In this document: piece after piece, positions 8,005 to 17,140 of the stretch
Layout of the letters: every line of letters begins with the position of its first letter
Position numbering within the stretch: position 1 is the first letter of the stretch
Source of the DNA: Actinomyces oris
Lineage (GTDB): Bacteria; Actinomycetota; Actinomycetes; Actinomycetales; Actinomycetaceae
Reading direction: 5' to 3'
Assembly (NCBI RefSeq): GCF_006546825.1
Contig: NZ_VICC01000002.1
Span: 62,001 to 126,000 of the forward strand
DNA: 64,000 nucleotides
Notes under the pieces: generated by a model
The model's database searches: none
Told to the model about the DNA's origin: nothing
What the model saw: the letters and a program-made list of their open reading frames with translations, nothing else
Translations under genes and position numbers: made by a program

Positions 8005-11000
8005 CTAGTGGCGCAGGCACCCCGGTCCAAGAAGGGCCTTGATGTCGGAGTAGAAGGCGGGCGAGGCCTCCACCCGTAGCGAGGCGTCCAGCTGGGTACG
8101 CACCTCGCGCCCCGGGCTGGTCAGCGTCAGACGGACCGTCGAGCCACCCGGGTGCTTGGTGAGCACGTCCTTGAACTGCTCCACCAGAGGCCCGGTGCAC
8201 CGGTTGGTGGGAAGGGTGATGAGGACCGCCTCGTGGGCGGCGCTGGAGATGTCCGGGATCGTCATCTCCTGGGCGTAGAGGGCGACCTGCCCGTCACGCC
8301 GGTTGAGACGTCCGCGCACCGTGACCACCGTGTCCGGGGCCAGCATGGTGGAGACGGTCTGATAGGTCTGGGGGAAGAAGAGCACCTCGATGCTTCCGGC
8401 CAGGTCCTCGACCTGGGCGATGGCCCACAGGTTGCCCTGCTTGGTGGTCTTGCGGGTCAGGGAGGTGATGAGCCCGGCGATGGTGACCATGGCGCCGTCG
8501 GGCAGCTCATCGTTCTCGTGGAGCTCGGAGATCTCCCTGTCCGCGAGCTTGCCCAGCAGCCCCTCCAGGCCCATGAGGGGGTGGTCGGAGACGTAGAGGC
8601 CCAGCATGTCGCGCTCGTAGGCGAGCTTGTCCTTCTTGTCCCACTCCGGCAGGTTGGGAACGTCGGAGGAGAAGACCGGGCCGTTGCCGAAGGGTGAGTC
8701 GTCGGCGTCGTCGGACCCACCCATGAGGGAGGCGAAGAGGTCGAACTGGCCGGCGGCCTCGTTGCGCTTGACGCCGATGACCTCATCGACGAGGTCCTCG
8801 TGGCAGGCCTGCAGGGAGCGCCGGGTGTGCCCCAGGGAGTCGAAGGCCCCGGCCTTGATGAGAGAGTCGATGGTGCGCTTGTTGCACACGACCGCGGGAA
8901 CCTTGTCGAGGAAGTCCTCGAAGGAGGTGAACTCGCCCTTGTCCTCCCTGGCGGCCACGATCGCGTCGACGACGTTGATGCCGACGTTGCGCACTGCGGA
9001 CAGCCCGAAGCGCACATCCTCACCGACCGCGGAGAACTGGGCCCGCGAGGCGTTGACATCCGGGGGCAGGACGGTGATGCCCATGTGGCGGCACTCCCCC
9101 AGGTAGACGGCCAGCTTGTCCTTGTTGTCCTTCTGGCTGGTGAGCAGGGCGGCCATGTACTCGGTCGGATAGTGCGCCTTGAGGTAGGCCGTCCAGTAGG
9201 ACACGACGCCGTAGGCGGCCGAGTGGGCCTTGTTGAAGGCGTACTTGGCGAAGGGGACGACGACGTCCCACAGAGTCTTGACGCTCTCCTTGGAGAAGCC
9301 GGACTGAACCATCCCGGCCTCGAACTCGACGAACATCTTGGCCAGAATGTCCATCTTCTTCTTACCCATGGCCTTGCGCAGCGCGTCGGCCTTGCCCATG
9401 GAGAATCCCGCCAGGTCGGTGGCGATCTTCATGACCTGCTCCTGGTAGACGATGAGACCGTGCGTGGTCCCCAGGATCGGGTCGAGGGCCTCCTTGAGCT
9501 CGGGGTGGATCGGGATGACCTCCTGCAGGCCGTTCTTGCGCAGCGCGTAGTTGGTGTGGGACTCCGCCCCCATGGGGCCGGGCCGGTAGAGGGCGCCGAC
9601 GGCGGAGATGTCCTCGAAGTTGTCCGGCTTCATCAGGCGCAGCAGCGTACGCATTCCCCCGCCGTCGAGCTGGAAGACGCCCAGGGTCTCACCGCGTGAG
9701 AGCAGCTCGTAGGTGGCGCGGTCGTCGAGCTCGACGTGGTCGATGTCCAGGGCCGGCTTGCCGTTGGCGACAATGTTCTCCAGGGCGTCGGAGATGACCG
9801 TGAGGTTGCGCAGTCCCAGGAAGTCCATCTTGAGCAGGCCCAGGTGCTCGCAGGTGGGGTAGTCGAACTGGGTGATGACGGCGCCGTCCTGCAGGCGCTG
9901 CATCATGGGGATGATGTCGGTCAGCGTGGCTGAGGACATGATGACGGCGCAGGCGTGGACGCCCCACTGACGGGTCATGCCCTCCAGCCCCTTGGCCAGC
10001 TCGACGATCTTCTGGGCGTCGGGGTCCTCGGCGTGGAGCTTGCGGAACTCCTCGGCCTCGCCGTAGCGCTCGTCGGCAGGGTTGAAGATGCCCTTGATGG
10101 AGATGTCCTTGCCCTGGACGGACGGGGGCATGGCCTTGGTGAGCCGGTCGCCAACGGCGTAGGGGTAGCCCATGACACGACTGGAGTCCTTCAAGGACTG
10201 CTTGGCCTTGATGACGCCGTAGGTGACCACCTGGCTGATGCGGTCGGCGCCGTACTTCTCACGCACGTACTCAATGACCTCGTCGCGCCGACGCTCGTCG
10301 AAGTCGACATCGATATCGGGCATGGAGATGCGCTCGGGATTGAGGAAGCGCTCGAAGATGAGCCCGTGGCGCAGCGGGTTGAGCTCGGTGATGCCCATGG
10401 CGTAGGCAACCATGGAGCCGGCTCCCGATCCACGCCCCGGCCCGACCCGGATGCCGTGGGCCTTGGCCCAGTTGATGTAGTCGGCCACGACGAGGAAGTA
10501 GCCGGGGAACCCCATCTGGGTGATGACGCTGATCTCGTACTCGGCCTGCTTGCGGCAGTCCTCGGGGATGTCGCCGTTGAACCGGCGGTCCATGCCGCGC
10601 CAGCACTCCTTGATGAACCAGGACTCGTCGGTCTCCCCCTCGGGGACGGGGAAGGCCGGCATATATGAGGCCCCCTCGTCCACGGTACGGAAGTGCACGT
10701 CGCACTGCTCAGCCACGAGCAGGGTGTTGTCGCAGGCCTCGGGCATCTCGGAGAAGAGGCGGCGCATCTCGGCGCCGGGGCGCAGGTAGTAGGTGTCACC
10801 GTCGAACTTGAAGCGATCAGGATCGGAGAGCACGGAGCCGGAGTTGATGCACAGCATCGCGTCCTGGATGGTGCGGTCCTCGGGGCGCACGTAGTGGGAG
10901 TCGTTGGTGGCCAGCAGCGGGGCCCCGATCTCCTTGGCGATGCGCAGCAGATCCTTGGTGACGCGCTGCTCGATCTCCAGGCCGTGGTCCATGAGCTCGA

Positions 11001-11598
11001 CGTAGAAGAACTCCTTGCCGAAGATGTCCTGCAGCTCCCCGGCGACACGCAGGGCCTCGTCCCACTGGCCCAGGCGCAGGCGGGTCTGGACCTCCGAGGA
11101 GGGGCAGCCGGTGGAGCCGATGAGGCCGCTCGCGTAGCGCGAGAGCAGCTCGCGGTCGATGCGCGGCGCCTTGCCCCACTGGCCCTCCAGGGAGGCGAAG
11201 GAGTCCATGCGCATGAGGTTGTGCAGGCCCTCGTTGTTGCGTGAGAGCAGCGTCATGTGCGTGTAGGAGCCGCGGGCGGAGACGTCGTCGCTCCGCTGGG
11301 ACTCATCGCCCCAGAAGACCCGGGTCTTGTCGAAGCGGGAGGTGCCCGGAGTCATGTACGCCTCGACCCCGATGATCGGCTTGATACCGGCGGCCGTGGC
11401 GGCCGCGTAGAACTCGTAGGCTCCGAACATGTAGCCGTGGTCGGTGATCGCCAGGGCGGGCTGGCCCAGCCGCTTGGCCTCGGCCACGTAGTCCTTGATC
11501 TTCCCGGCGCCGTCCAGCATGGAGTAGTCGGTGTGGACGTGGAGGTGGACGAAGTCGTCCTTGGGGGCTGCTTCTTCCTGACTGCTCATCTCCGCCAT
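8005..11598 (-). CDS. dnaE: DNA polymerase III alpha subunit (replicative polymerase)
   Basis: Catalytic subunit of the chromosomal replicase. 1197 residues, full length for DnaE. Order: N-terminal PHP domain (FVHLHVHTDYSML at about 16-28, ITDHGYMFG), then the polymerase core with ISMPDIDVDFDERRR near residue 427 giving two catalytic Asp residues, QWGVHACAVI, fingers with KMDFLGLRNLTVI, the NKAHSAAYG loop, a helix-hairpin-helix region, then an OB fold near 1000-1080 and a C-terminal tail-binding part. It is the DnaE1 type, lacking the internal exonuclease of PolC. A -10-like TAGGAT lies exactly 6 bases before the ATG, with no good ribosome site, so the mRNA may be leaderless. A second Met at residue 4 is an alternative. 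Confidence 0.97.
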   Translation of the reverse strand: MAEMSSQEEAAPKDDFVHLHVHTDYSMLDGAGKIKDYVAEAKRLGQPALAITDHGYMFGAYEFYAAATAAGIKPIIGVEAYMTPGTSRFDKTRVFWGDESQRSDDVSARGSYTHMTLLSRNNEGLHNLMRMDSFASLEGQWGKAPRIDRELLSRYASGLIGSTGCPSSEVQTRLRLGQWDEALRVAGELQDIFGKEFFYVELMDHGLEIEQRVTKDLLRIAKEIGAPLLATNDSHYVRPEDRTIQDAMLCINSGSVLSDPDRFKFDGDTYYLRPGAEMRRLFSEMPEACDNTLLVAEQCDVHFRTVDEGASYMPAFPVPEGETDESWFIKECWRGMDRRFNGDIPEDCRKQAEYEISVITQMGFPGYFLVVADYINWAKAHGIRVGPGRGSGAGSMVAYAMGITELNPLRHGLIFERFLNPERISMPDIDVDFDERRRDEVIEYVREKYGADRISQVVTYGVIKAKQSLKDSSRVMGYPYAVGDRLTKAMPPSVQGKDISIKGIFNPADERYGEAEEFRKLHAEDPDAQKIVELAKGLEGMTRQWGVHACAVIMSSATLTDIIPMMQRLQDGAVITQFDYPTCEHLGLLKMDFLGLRNLTVISDALENIVANGKPALDIDHVELDDRATYELLSRGETLGVFQLDGGGMRTLLRLMKPDNFEDISAVGALYRPGPMGAESHTNYALRKNGLQEVIPIHPELKEALDPILGTTHGLIVYQEQVMKIATDLAGFSMGKADALRKAMGKKKMDILAKMFVEFEAGMVQSGFSKESVKTLWDVVVPFAKYAFNKAHSAAYGVVSYWTAYLKAHYPTEYMAALLTSQKDNKDKLAVYLGECRHMGITVLPPDVNASRAQFSAVGEDVRFGLSAVRNVGINVVDAIVAAREDKGEFTSFEDFLDKVPAVVCNKRTIDSLIKAGAFDSLGHTRRSLQACHEDLVDEVIGVKRNEAAGQFDLFASLMGGSDDADDSPFGNGPVFSSDVPNLPEWDKKDKLAYERDMLGLYVSDHPLMGLEGLLGKLADREISELHENDELPDGAMVTIAGLITSLTRKTTKQGNLWAIAQVEDLAGSIEVLFFPQTYQTVSTMLAPDTVVTVRGRLNRRDGQVALYAQEMTIPDISSAAHEAVLITLPTNRCTGPLVEQFKDVLTKHPGGSTVRLTLTSPGREVRTQLDASLRVEASPAFYSDIKALLGPGCLRH

Positions 11599-11604
11599 GG
11601 CCCC

Positions 11605-11610
11605 ATCCTA
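11605..11610 (-). promoter_or_regulatory. Putative -10 hexamer of a leaderless dnaE transcript
   Basis: On the minus strand TAGGAT is followed by GGGGCC and the ATG. The 6-base spacing puts the expected transcription start at or next to the start codon. The same layout recurs at five other genes in this window. Confidence 0.5.
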
Positions 11611-11774
11611 GGCCCGCCCGGCACCATGTCTCCTGGAGGGGCCCAGCGCGCTCCAGCGCGAAGGCAGGGCCTTGCCCAGGCATGACAGGACACCGCCGAG
11701 GTAGTGGCTAAGCCGGGGGAGAAATCCTCTGCTGGGCGGCGTCCTTCCCACCGCCTCCGAGAGGGGCTTCGGGC

Positions 11775-12743
11775 TCAGGCGCCCGCCCGGGCGGCGGCCT
11801 CTCGCGGAGCCAGAACGCTGAGCGCAAGGTCGAGCACGGGGGTGGGAACACCCGCCTCGTCTCCGGCGCGGCACAGGGCACCGAGCTGGGCGTCGAGCTC
11901 GCTGGGCAGGCCTGAGGCGATGTCCCGCTGCATCGATGTGGTGGCTCCGGCCGGCTGAGCGTCAGCCATGCGCAGGGCCGCAGCGACCGGGTCGGGGGCG
12001 TCGTCGGTGGCCAGGTCGTGGCCCAGTGCCGAGGCAACGGCGACGACCTCGCCCACGGCCCGGGTGAAGGCGTCTCTCAGATCGCTGCGCAGGACGCCGA
12101 TGGGTGCGTTCGTGGCGGCGCCGAGGGAACCCTGGACGACGACGAAGGAGACCTTGCGCCACAGCTCGGCCCAGATGGAGTCCGGGATCCAGGCCCGGAT
12201 TCCGGCCGCCTCCAGGGCCTGGACGGCGGCGGCGCTGCGAGCGGTGGCGGAGCCGTCCCACTCCCCCAGGGCCAAGGAGCCGGCACCGCCGATGGTGCGG
12301 ACCTCTCCGGGCGAGGCGACGGCGGAGTAGACCCGGGCGACCCCGGGCAGGACGTGCTCCTTTCCGACGGCGTCGGCGAGCAGTCCGGGCGCACTGATCC
12401 CGTTCTGGGTGGAGACGACACCGGTGTCGGGGCCGGTCAGGGCTCTGAGCGCAGGGGCCAGCGGCGCCAGCGCATCGACCTTCGTGGTGACCAGGACCAG
12501 GTCAGGCTCACCGCCCAGGGCGTCGTTGAGAGCCTGCGGATCCTCACTGGCCAGGGGCGTCTCGATGCGGGCGGTCACGGTACCGGGCTCACCCTCGGAG
12601 CAGTCACGCAGCGTCAGCCCGCCCGAGCGCAGAGCTGCCAGGGTGCGATCGTGAACCAGGAAGCCGACCTGCTGGCCGCTCGCGGCCAGACGGGCGCCGA
12701 GCCATCCTCCGATGCCCCCGGCACCGATGACAACGATCCTCAT
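11775..12743 (-). CDS. panE: 2-dehydropantoate 2-reductase (PanE/ApbA family)
   Basis: NADPH-dependent reduction of ketopantoate to pantoate in pantothenate/CoA synthesis. 322 residues. The Rossmann fold is at the very start (MRIVVIGAGGIGGWLGARLA). TTKVDALA and STQNGI are the usual middle motifs. The catalytic Lys is in ELWRKVSF near residue 175, followed by NAPIG; the C-terminal helical domain is complete. ATG at 12743 follows AGGAG by 8 bases. Other pantothenate genes are not nearby, and some ApbA paralogues act on related keto acids, so substrate assignment is by family only. Confidence 0.88.
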   Translation of the reverse strand: MRIVVIGAGGIGGWLGARLAASGQQVGFLVHDRTLAALRSGGLTLRDCSEGEPGTVTARIETPLASEDPQALNDALGGEPDLVLVTTKVDALAPLAPALRALTGPDTGVVSTQNGISAPGLLADAVGKEHVLPGVARVYSAVASPGEVRTIGGAGSLALGEWDGSATARSAAAVQALEAAGIRAWIPDSIWAELWRKVSFVVVQGSLGAATNAPIGVLRSDLRDAFTRAVGEVVAVASALGHDLATDDAPDPVAAALRMADAQPAGATTSMQRDIASGLPSELDAQLGALCRAGDEAGVPTPVLDLALSVLAPREAAARAGA

Positions 12744-12808
12744 GAGTCTCTCCTCTCAATCCCGCTGCTGCGCGCACAAGCACGTACACCCAGGTGTCAG
12801 CGACCGGC

Positions 12809-13447
12809 CTAGGCGGTACGGCCGGAACTGTCCTCGGTGCTGATGCTGCTGACGATGCGGGCCATGTCCTGGTGCCAGATACCGGCGTCGAGGTAGCGGT
12901 GACCGTTCAGGACCCGGTATCCGCAGTGCTCATAGAAGCCCATGGCTTGCTCCTGAGCTGAGAGAACCACCTCCACACGGGGCCGGCCGGAGTGGCTCAG
13001 TGCAGTCTGCTCGAGGGCAGCGACGATGCGGGCACCCAGCCCCGTACCGCGCACGATGCTCCGTACAGCCAAGCGGCCTAGATGGACCCGACCGGGGTGT
13101 TCGGGCTCCATCAGGAGACGTCCGGCGCCCAGGGGTGTTCCGTCAGCTCCACTGGCCAGGAGATGGATCGTGGTCGGCTCCTCGTCGCGGGCGTCGATCT
13201 CCTGGGCGAGGGGAACCGCCTGCTCAACAACGAAGACCTCAAGACGAACGTCGGCAACGGACCTGCGGAGCCGGTCGGCCTCGGGGCCCGTCTCATCGCC
13301 ACAGGCGGTTGCGAAGCCAATGGGTTCGTGGACGGCGGTGGCCGGGCGGATCTCGAGGGTGGGAGTCTCCGAGACCGCCTCATCAGCGCTCGGCCTCGTC
13401 GTCGGGGCCATGGTCGAGCGACGCAGGCGATCAGTCACTGTTCTCAT
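12809..13447 (-). CDS. GNAT-family N-acetyltransferase (ElaA-like)
   Basis: 212 residues. The first 60 are a disordered leader; the acetyltransferase core runs from about 60 to 195. Visible marks are VFVVEQAVP, RLLMEPEHPGRVHLGRLAV, the acetyl-CoA loop RGTGLGARIV and the C-terminal FYEHCGYRVLNG. The early VEQ...EID pattern resembles the ElaA subgroup, whose substrate is unknown. ATG at 13447 has GGAGG about 5 bases upstream. It begins 21 bases after the end of rluD and probably shares its transcript. Confidence 0.82.
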   Translation of the reverse strand: MRTVTDRLRRSTMAPTTRPSADEAVSETPTLEIRPATAVHEPIGFATACGDETGPEADRLRRSVADVRLEVFVVEQAVPLAQEIDARDEEPTTIHLLASGADGTPLGAGRLLMEPEHPGRVHLGRLAVRSIVRGTGLGARIVAALEQTALSHSGRPRVEVVLSAQEQAMGFYEHCGYRVLNGHRYLDAGIWHQDMARIVSSISTEDSSGRTA

Positions 13448-13468
13448 TCACCTCCACGGAGAGCCTGT

Positions 13469-14389
13469 TCACGGCAGGCGCAAGACGTCGAGGGCATGGA
13501 CGAGGTCGTCGGGGTAGTCAGAGGTGAAGACCATGTGCTCACCGGTGATGGGGTGGGCGATGCCGAGCTCGCGGGCGTGGAGCCACTGGCGGATCAGACC
13601 GGTGCGTGCGCTCATGACCGGGTCGGCGCCGTAGGTGGCGTCTCCGACGCAGGGGTGGCCGACGGCGGCCATGTGGACGCGGATCTGGTGGGTGCGCCCG
13701 GTCTCAAGGTGGATCTCGGCCAGGCAGGCCCCGGGCATCGCCTCGATGACGTCGTAGTGGGTGATGGACTCCCGCCCGCCCTCGATGATGGCCATCTTCC
13801 ACTCTCGGCTGGGGTGACGGCCGATGGGGGCGTCAATGGTGCCGCTGGAGGGATCGAGGTGGCCCTGAACCAGGGCGTGGTACACCTTGTCCACCGTGTG
13901 CTCCCGGAAGGCGCGTTTGAGCACCGAGTAGGCCCGCTCCCCCTTGGCCACGATCATGACGCCCGAGGTGCCCACGTCCAGGCGCGAGACGATGCCCTGG
14001 CGCTCGGCGGCGCCGGAGGTGGCCACTCGCACGTGCATGGCCTTCAGGGCGCCGAGGACGTCGGGGCCGTCCCACCCCATGGAGGGGTGCGCGGCCACGC
14101 CCGCGGGCTTGTCGACGACGACGATGTCCTCGTCCTCGTAGAGCAGCTCCATGCCCTCCACGGGAGTGGCGACCGGTTCGACGGGACGGGGGTCGGGCAG
14201 GTCGACCTCGAGGAGCTCGCCCGCGCGCAGACGAGAGGACTTGGCTAGCGTCTCGCCGCCTCGGCGCACCTCTCCGGCCTCACACAGGTCCTCGACCCGG
14301 CTGCGGGACAATCCCGTCATCCGGGCCAGCGCGGCATCGACGCGTTCGCCGTCGAAGCCGTCGGGGACGGGCAGCAGGCGCACGCTCAT
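13469..14389 (-). CDS. rluD: RluA-family 23S rRNA pseudouridine synthase (RluD-like)
   Basis: 306 residues: an N-terminal S4 domain (about 15-65: [20 protein letters not shown]) and then the pseudouridine synthase core. The catalytic Asp lies in [11 protein letters not shown] near residue 136; most relatives have HRLD, and here the His is Ser. Later motifs [28 protein letters not shown] and YGAD complete the family pattern. ATG at 14389 overlaps the lspA stop as ATGA, the usual lspA-rluD coupling. The target uridines (probably in 23S rRNA helix 69) are known only from the family. Confidence 0.9.
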   Translation of the reverse strand: MSVRLLPVPDGFDGERVDAALARMTGLSRSRVEDLCEAGEVRRGGETLAKSSRLRAGELLEVDLPDPRPVEPVATPVEGMELLYEDEDIVVVDKPAGVAAHPSMGWDGPDVLGALKAMHVRVATSGAAERQGIVSRLDVGTSGVMIVAKGERAYSVLKRAFREHTVDKVYHALVQGHLDPSSGTIDAPIGRHPSREWKMAIIEGGRESITHYDVIEAMPGACLAEIHLETGRTHQIRVHMAAVGHPCVGDATYGADPVMSARTGLIRQWLHARELGIAHPITGEHMVFTSDYPDDLVHALDVLRLP

Positions 14390-15210
14390 TGCGGCTCCAC
14401 GGAGGTCGCCTGCGTCGATGCATCCAAGGGCTCCCCCGGCTTGGAGGGCGCCTCGGCGCGATCCTTCCCGCGGGCCCGAACTCCTCGGCGGGTTGAGGAG
14501 GGCGATGCGCCGCCGCCTTTCGCCTCCGGGTCGTCTGAGGCGCCGGCACGCGTGCCGTCGATCTCCCAGCCTCCCAGGGACAGGATGATGATGCCCGCGG
14601 CGGCCGCCACGATGGCGATGTCGGCGACATTGCCCACGAAGTAGCCGCCGTAGTCGATGAAGTCGATGACGTGGCCGCGCAGGAAGCCTGGCTCGCGCAG
14701 AAGGCGGTCGATGAGGTTGCCGACCGCCCCGCCCAGGACCAGGCCGAGGGCCACCGCCCAGGAGCCAGACGCCAGGTTCCGGGAGACACGGATGATGATG
14801 GCCACGACGCAGGAGGCGATGAGCGCGAAGATCCACGTCTGCCCTGTGGCGAAGGAGAAGGCGGCGCCCGGGTTGCGCACCAGGACCAGGCCAAGCGCCC
14901 GGCCGAACAGCTCCGTGTGCCGACCGTCGGACAGGGCTGAGAGCGCCCACTGCTTGGAGGCCTGGTCCACGACGATGACGATGATCGCCACCAGCCACAG
15001 CACGATCACGGGGAGGCGTTTGGATCGTCTCGCGCCCGCTGACCCCTCCTGCGACGTCATGGCCTTATCCATGGCGCTGAAGGGATTGTCCGTGGGCAGC
15101 GGGACGGCGCTATCGGCGTGGTCGGCGTTACCGCCGTCAGCGGCATTGCCGGCGGCTTCCTGCGCTAAGGATGCGGGATCGACGTGGTCAGGCATGGGGT
15201 TTTCTCGCAT
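14386..15210 (-). CDS. lspA: Lipoprotein signal peptidase (signal peptidase II)
   Basis: Membrane aspartyl protease that cleaves signal peptides of lipid-modified lipoproteins. About 274 residues against 160-200 usually: an extra N-terminal tail of some 70 residues and a disordered C-terminal tail of about 60 flank a normal core. Four membrane spans are seen. Catalytic Asp residues sit in [11 protein letters not shown] and [21 protein letters not shown] and [11 protein letters not shown] are the other family blocks. ATG at 15210 or at 15195 (weak ribosome sites for both) is chosen because anything earlier would read through a strong hairpin at 15254-15289. The 3' end is coupled to rluD. Confidence 0.9.
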   Translation of the reverse strand: MRENPMPDHVDPASLAQEAAGNAADGGNADHADSAVPLPTDNPFSAMDKAMTSQEGSAGARRSKRLPVIVLWLVAIIVIVVDQASKQWALSALSDGRHTELFGRALGLVLVRNPGAAFSFATGQTWIFALIASCVVAIIIRVSRNLASGSWAVALGLVLGGAVGNLIDRLLREPGFLRGHVIDFIDYGGYFVGNVADIAIVAAAAGIIILSLGGWEIDGTRAGASDDPEAKGGGASPSSTRRGVRARGKDRAEAPSKPGEPLDASTQATSVEPQ

Positions 15211-15253
15211 TGTGCTCAGAGGAGAACGGGTGACGAATGGGCTGTGTACCCAG

Positions 15254-15289
15254 CGAAGGGCGGCGACCCGTGCGGGTCGCCGCCCTTCG
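15254..15289. terminator. Perfect 16-bp hairpin between divIVA and lspA
   Basis: Positions 15254-15269 and 15274-15289 are exact inverted copies with a GTGC loop. It lies about 150 bases after the divIVA stop in the reading direction, so it probably ends the divIVA transcript. No T-run follows on either side. Confidence 0.8.
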
Positions 15290-15441
15290 TAGGAGGCCGT
15301 GTCACTGGTGACTGGTGGAGCGGAACCATCCTGATCGGATGGGGACCGTCGTGATGGGGCTCCGTTGGCCACTCCCGAAGGTGCTCACGGGGATGGGCCG
15401 GGAGGCGATCACGGCCTGGAGGATCACGACCCCCTGCAGGA

Positions 15442-16050
15442 TCACAGGCTGGAGATGGAGCTCTCGCCGCCGTCCTCGACGTTGGCCAGCAGGTTCTGCA
15501 GGTAGCTCTTGAGGCGAGTGCGGTAGTCGGACTCGAAGCGGCGCAGCTCGTCGATCTTGTGCTCGAGGTTGGCACGCTCCTTCTCCAGCTGGGCGAGGGT
15601 GCGGTTGCGCTGGTCCTCGGCCTCGCGCACGATCTGCTCACCGGTGGAGCGGGCCTCGGTGACGATGCGCTCGCCCTCGGCCTTGCCGTTGGCGACGTGC
15701 TCGTCGTGAAGGCGCTGGGCCAGCTCGAGCATGCCGGAGGCAGCAGCCGGGCCCTGGCCGCCGGTCTCGCCGGCGGAGACGGCCGGCATGGACATGGCAG
15801 GCTCCGCCTGAACCGGAGATACGGGGGAAGCGGGTGCGGAGGGGATGGCAGCCCCCTCGCCGAGCTGGGCCACTCGGCGGTTGGCGGCCTCGAGCTTGGC
15901 CTTGAGGTCGGCGTTCTCAGCCTCCAGCTGACGCATGGCCTCGACTACCTCGTCGAGGAACTCGTCGACCTCGTCCTGCTCGTAGCCCTCACGGAACTTG
16001 GTCGCCTGGAACTTCTTGTTGAGGACGTCGTCTGCTGTCAGCAGCGTCAT
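15442..16050 (-). CDS. divIVA: DivIVA/Wag31 polar growth and septum-site protein
   Basis: Cytosolic coiled-coil protein that binds curved membrane at poles and septa and directs peptidoglycan synthesis in actinobacteria. 202 residues. The N-terminal lipid-binding module is intact (MTLLTADDVLNKKF, FREGYEQDEVDEFLDEVV). A first coiled coil (about 30-65), a Pro/Ala/Ser linker (about 68-100) and a long second coiled coil (about 103-185) follow. ATG at 16050 has GAGGTG upstream. It lies at the distal end of the division cluster after sepF and yggT, the standard order, but a 165-base gap with several hairpins suggests its own promoter. Confidence 0.95.
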   Translation of the reverse strand: MTLLTADDVLNKKFQATKFREGYEQDEVDEFLDEVVEAMRQLEAENADLKAKLEAANRRVAQLGEGAAIPSAPASPVSPVQAEPAMSMPAVSAGETGGQGPAAASGMLELAQRLHDEHVANGKAEGERIVTEARSTGEQIVREAEDQRNRTLAQLEKERANLEHKIDELRRFESDYRTRLKSYLQNLLANVEDGGESSISSL

Positions 16051-16215
16051 GGGTCGTCACCTCGGTGTCGTTACGGATAAGGTCACGAGCACCGGGCATC
16101 CGGTCACTCATGCGGACAGAGTACCTGAACTCGAGGTTCAGGCCACATCAAGCGCGCTATCTCACGCTGACGTGAGAACAGCACTCTAGCGGTTCGCTCG
16201 CAACTTCACACCTGT
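16051..16215 (-). promoter_or_regulatory. yggT-divIVA spacer with three small hairpins
   Basis: Inverted repeats: ACCGG/CCGGT at 16091-16104, CCTGAAC/GTTCAGG at 16124-16142 and TCTCACG/CGTGAGA at 16160-16177. The two nearest yggT may be a terminator for the upstream cluster; the rest is the likely divIVA promoter and leader. I could not place a -35/-10 pair. Confidence 0.5.
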
Positions 16216-16512
16216 TCAGATGAGAAGCCCGAGGAACCACTGGATGATCCAGATCCCGAAGACCAGGACCAGGAAGCTCAGGTCGATACCGACCCCTCCC
16301 AGGCGTGCCATGGGAACCCTCCGACGGATCACTCGCAGAGGAGGATCCGTCAGAGCGTAGACAAGGTTGGCCAACACCAAGACGACCCCCTGGGGACGCC
16401 ACTGGCGGGCGAATACCTGAATCCAGTCGAGCACGACCCTGACCAGGAGGATGAGGAAGTACAGGCTCAGAATGCTCGACAGGATCCCGGCTACCGCAGA
16501 GACGAGGTTCAC
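16216..16512 (-). CDS. YggT-family membrane protein
   Basis: 98 residues with two hydrophobic spans: about 4-25 (LVSAVAGILSSILSLYFLILL) and about 75-96. Between them is the family stretch with LTDPPLRVIRRRVP. YggT proteins sit between sepF and divIVA in many Gram-positive genomes; their precise role is unclear. The start is GTG at 16512, 12 bases after the sepF stop, with no clear ribosome site, so re-initiation from sepF is likely. Confidence 0.85.
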   Translation of the reverse strand: MNLVSAVAGILSSILSLYFLILLVRVVLDWIQVFARQWRPQGVVLVLANLVYALTDPPLRVIRRRVPMARLGGVGIDLSFLVLVFGIWIIQWFLGLLI

Positions 16513-16524
16513 GTACGAGTCAGC

Positions 16525-16989
16525 TCAGCTCTGGTTGAAGAAGCGGCCGCGGGCCTCGGCGACCTCGCCGCCGTCGATCTCCACGCTGGCCGGAGTCAGC
16601 AGGAACACGCGCGGAGTGACACGCTCGATGGCACCGTGCAGCCCGAAGACCAGACCGGCGGAGAAGTCCACCATGCGACGCGCGTCGGACTCGCTCATGC
16701 CGGTGAGGTTGATGATGACGGGGACGCCGTCACGGAAGGACTCGCCGATGATCCTGGCCTCGTTGTAGGTCGAGGGGTGGACCGTGACGATGCGGCGAAG
16801 GTCGGGGGCGGCGGCAACGGGTTCGGGCGCGGCCGGGGCGGAGAAGTCCTCGTACCCCTCGTCAACGAAGTCCTGCTCGTGCTCCTGCACGGCGTAACCG
16901 GCATCGGCAGCCTCGTAGCTGTCCTCGTAGGTCTCTTCCTCCGGCTCCGAGTAGCCGAGGAAACTGGTCATACTGCGCAGCGCGCCCAT
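16525..16989 (-). CDS. sepF: SepF cell division protein
   Basis: Membrane-associated FtsZ anchor; actinobacteria lack FtsA, so SepF is the expected tether. 154 residues: a short amphipathic N-terminus (MGALRSMTSFLGY), an acidic linker rich in Glu, Tyr and Asp (about 15-60), then the SepF core from about 65 (RIVTVHPSTYNEARIIGE, VIINLTGMSESDARRMVDF, GLVFGLHGAIERV, VFLLTPASVEI). ATG at 16989 has AAGGAG 7 bases upstream. It lies between pgeF and yggT, as in related genomes. Confidence 0.95.
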   Translation of the reverse strand: MGALRSMTSFLGYSEPEEETYEDSYEAADAGYAVQEHEQDFVDEGYEDFSAPAAPEPVAAAPDLRRIVTVHPSTYNEARIIGESFRDGVPVIINLTGMSESDARRMVDFSAGLVFGLHGAIERVTPRVFLLTPASVEIDGGEVAEARGRFFNQS

Positions 16990-17140
16990 TTATCGCTCCT
17001 TGGTTCGTCCGGTCCCCTGCGTTCCGGATGTGCTGCGACGGTATCCGTCCCCGTGACACCGCACGGGGACCTCACCTCGGCGTGTCCCCCACCTCAGGTT
17101 TCAGGAAGGTCACGCCCAGGAGTTACTCAGCAGGCGGTCC

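Noticed and set aside
14390-14998. N-terminal extension of the rluD frame to 14998
   Set aside because: The added part lies within lspA in another frame and has no family similarity; the ATGA overlap at 14386-14389 marks the real start.
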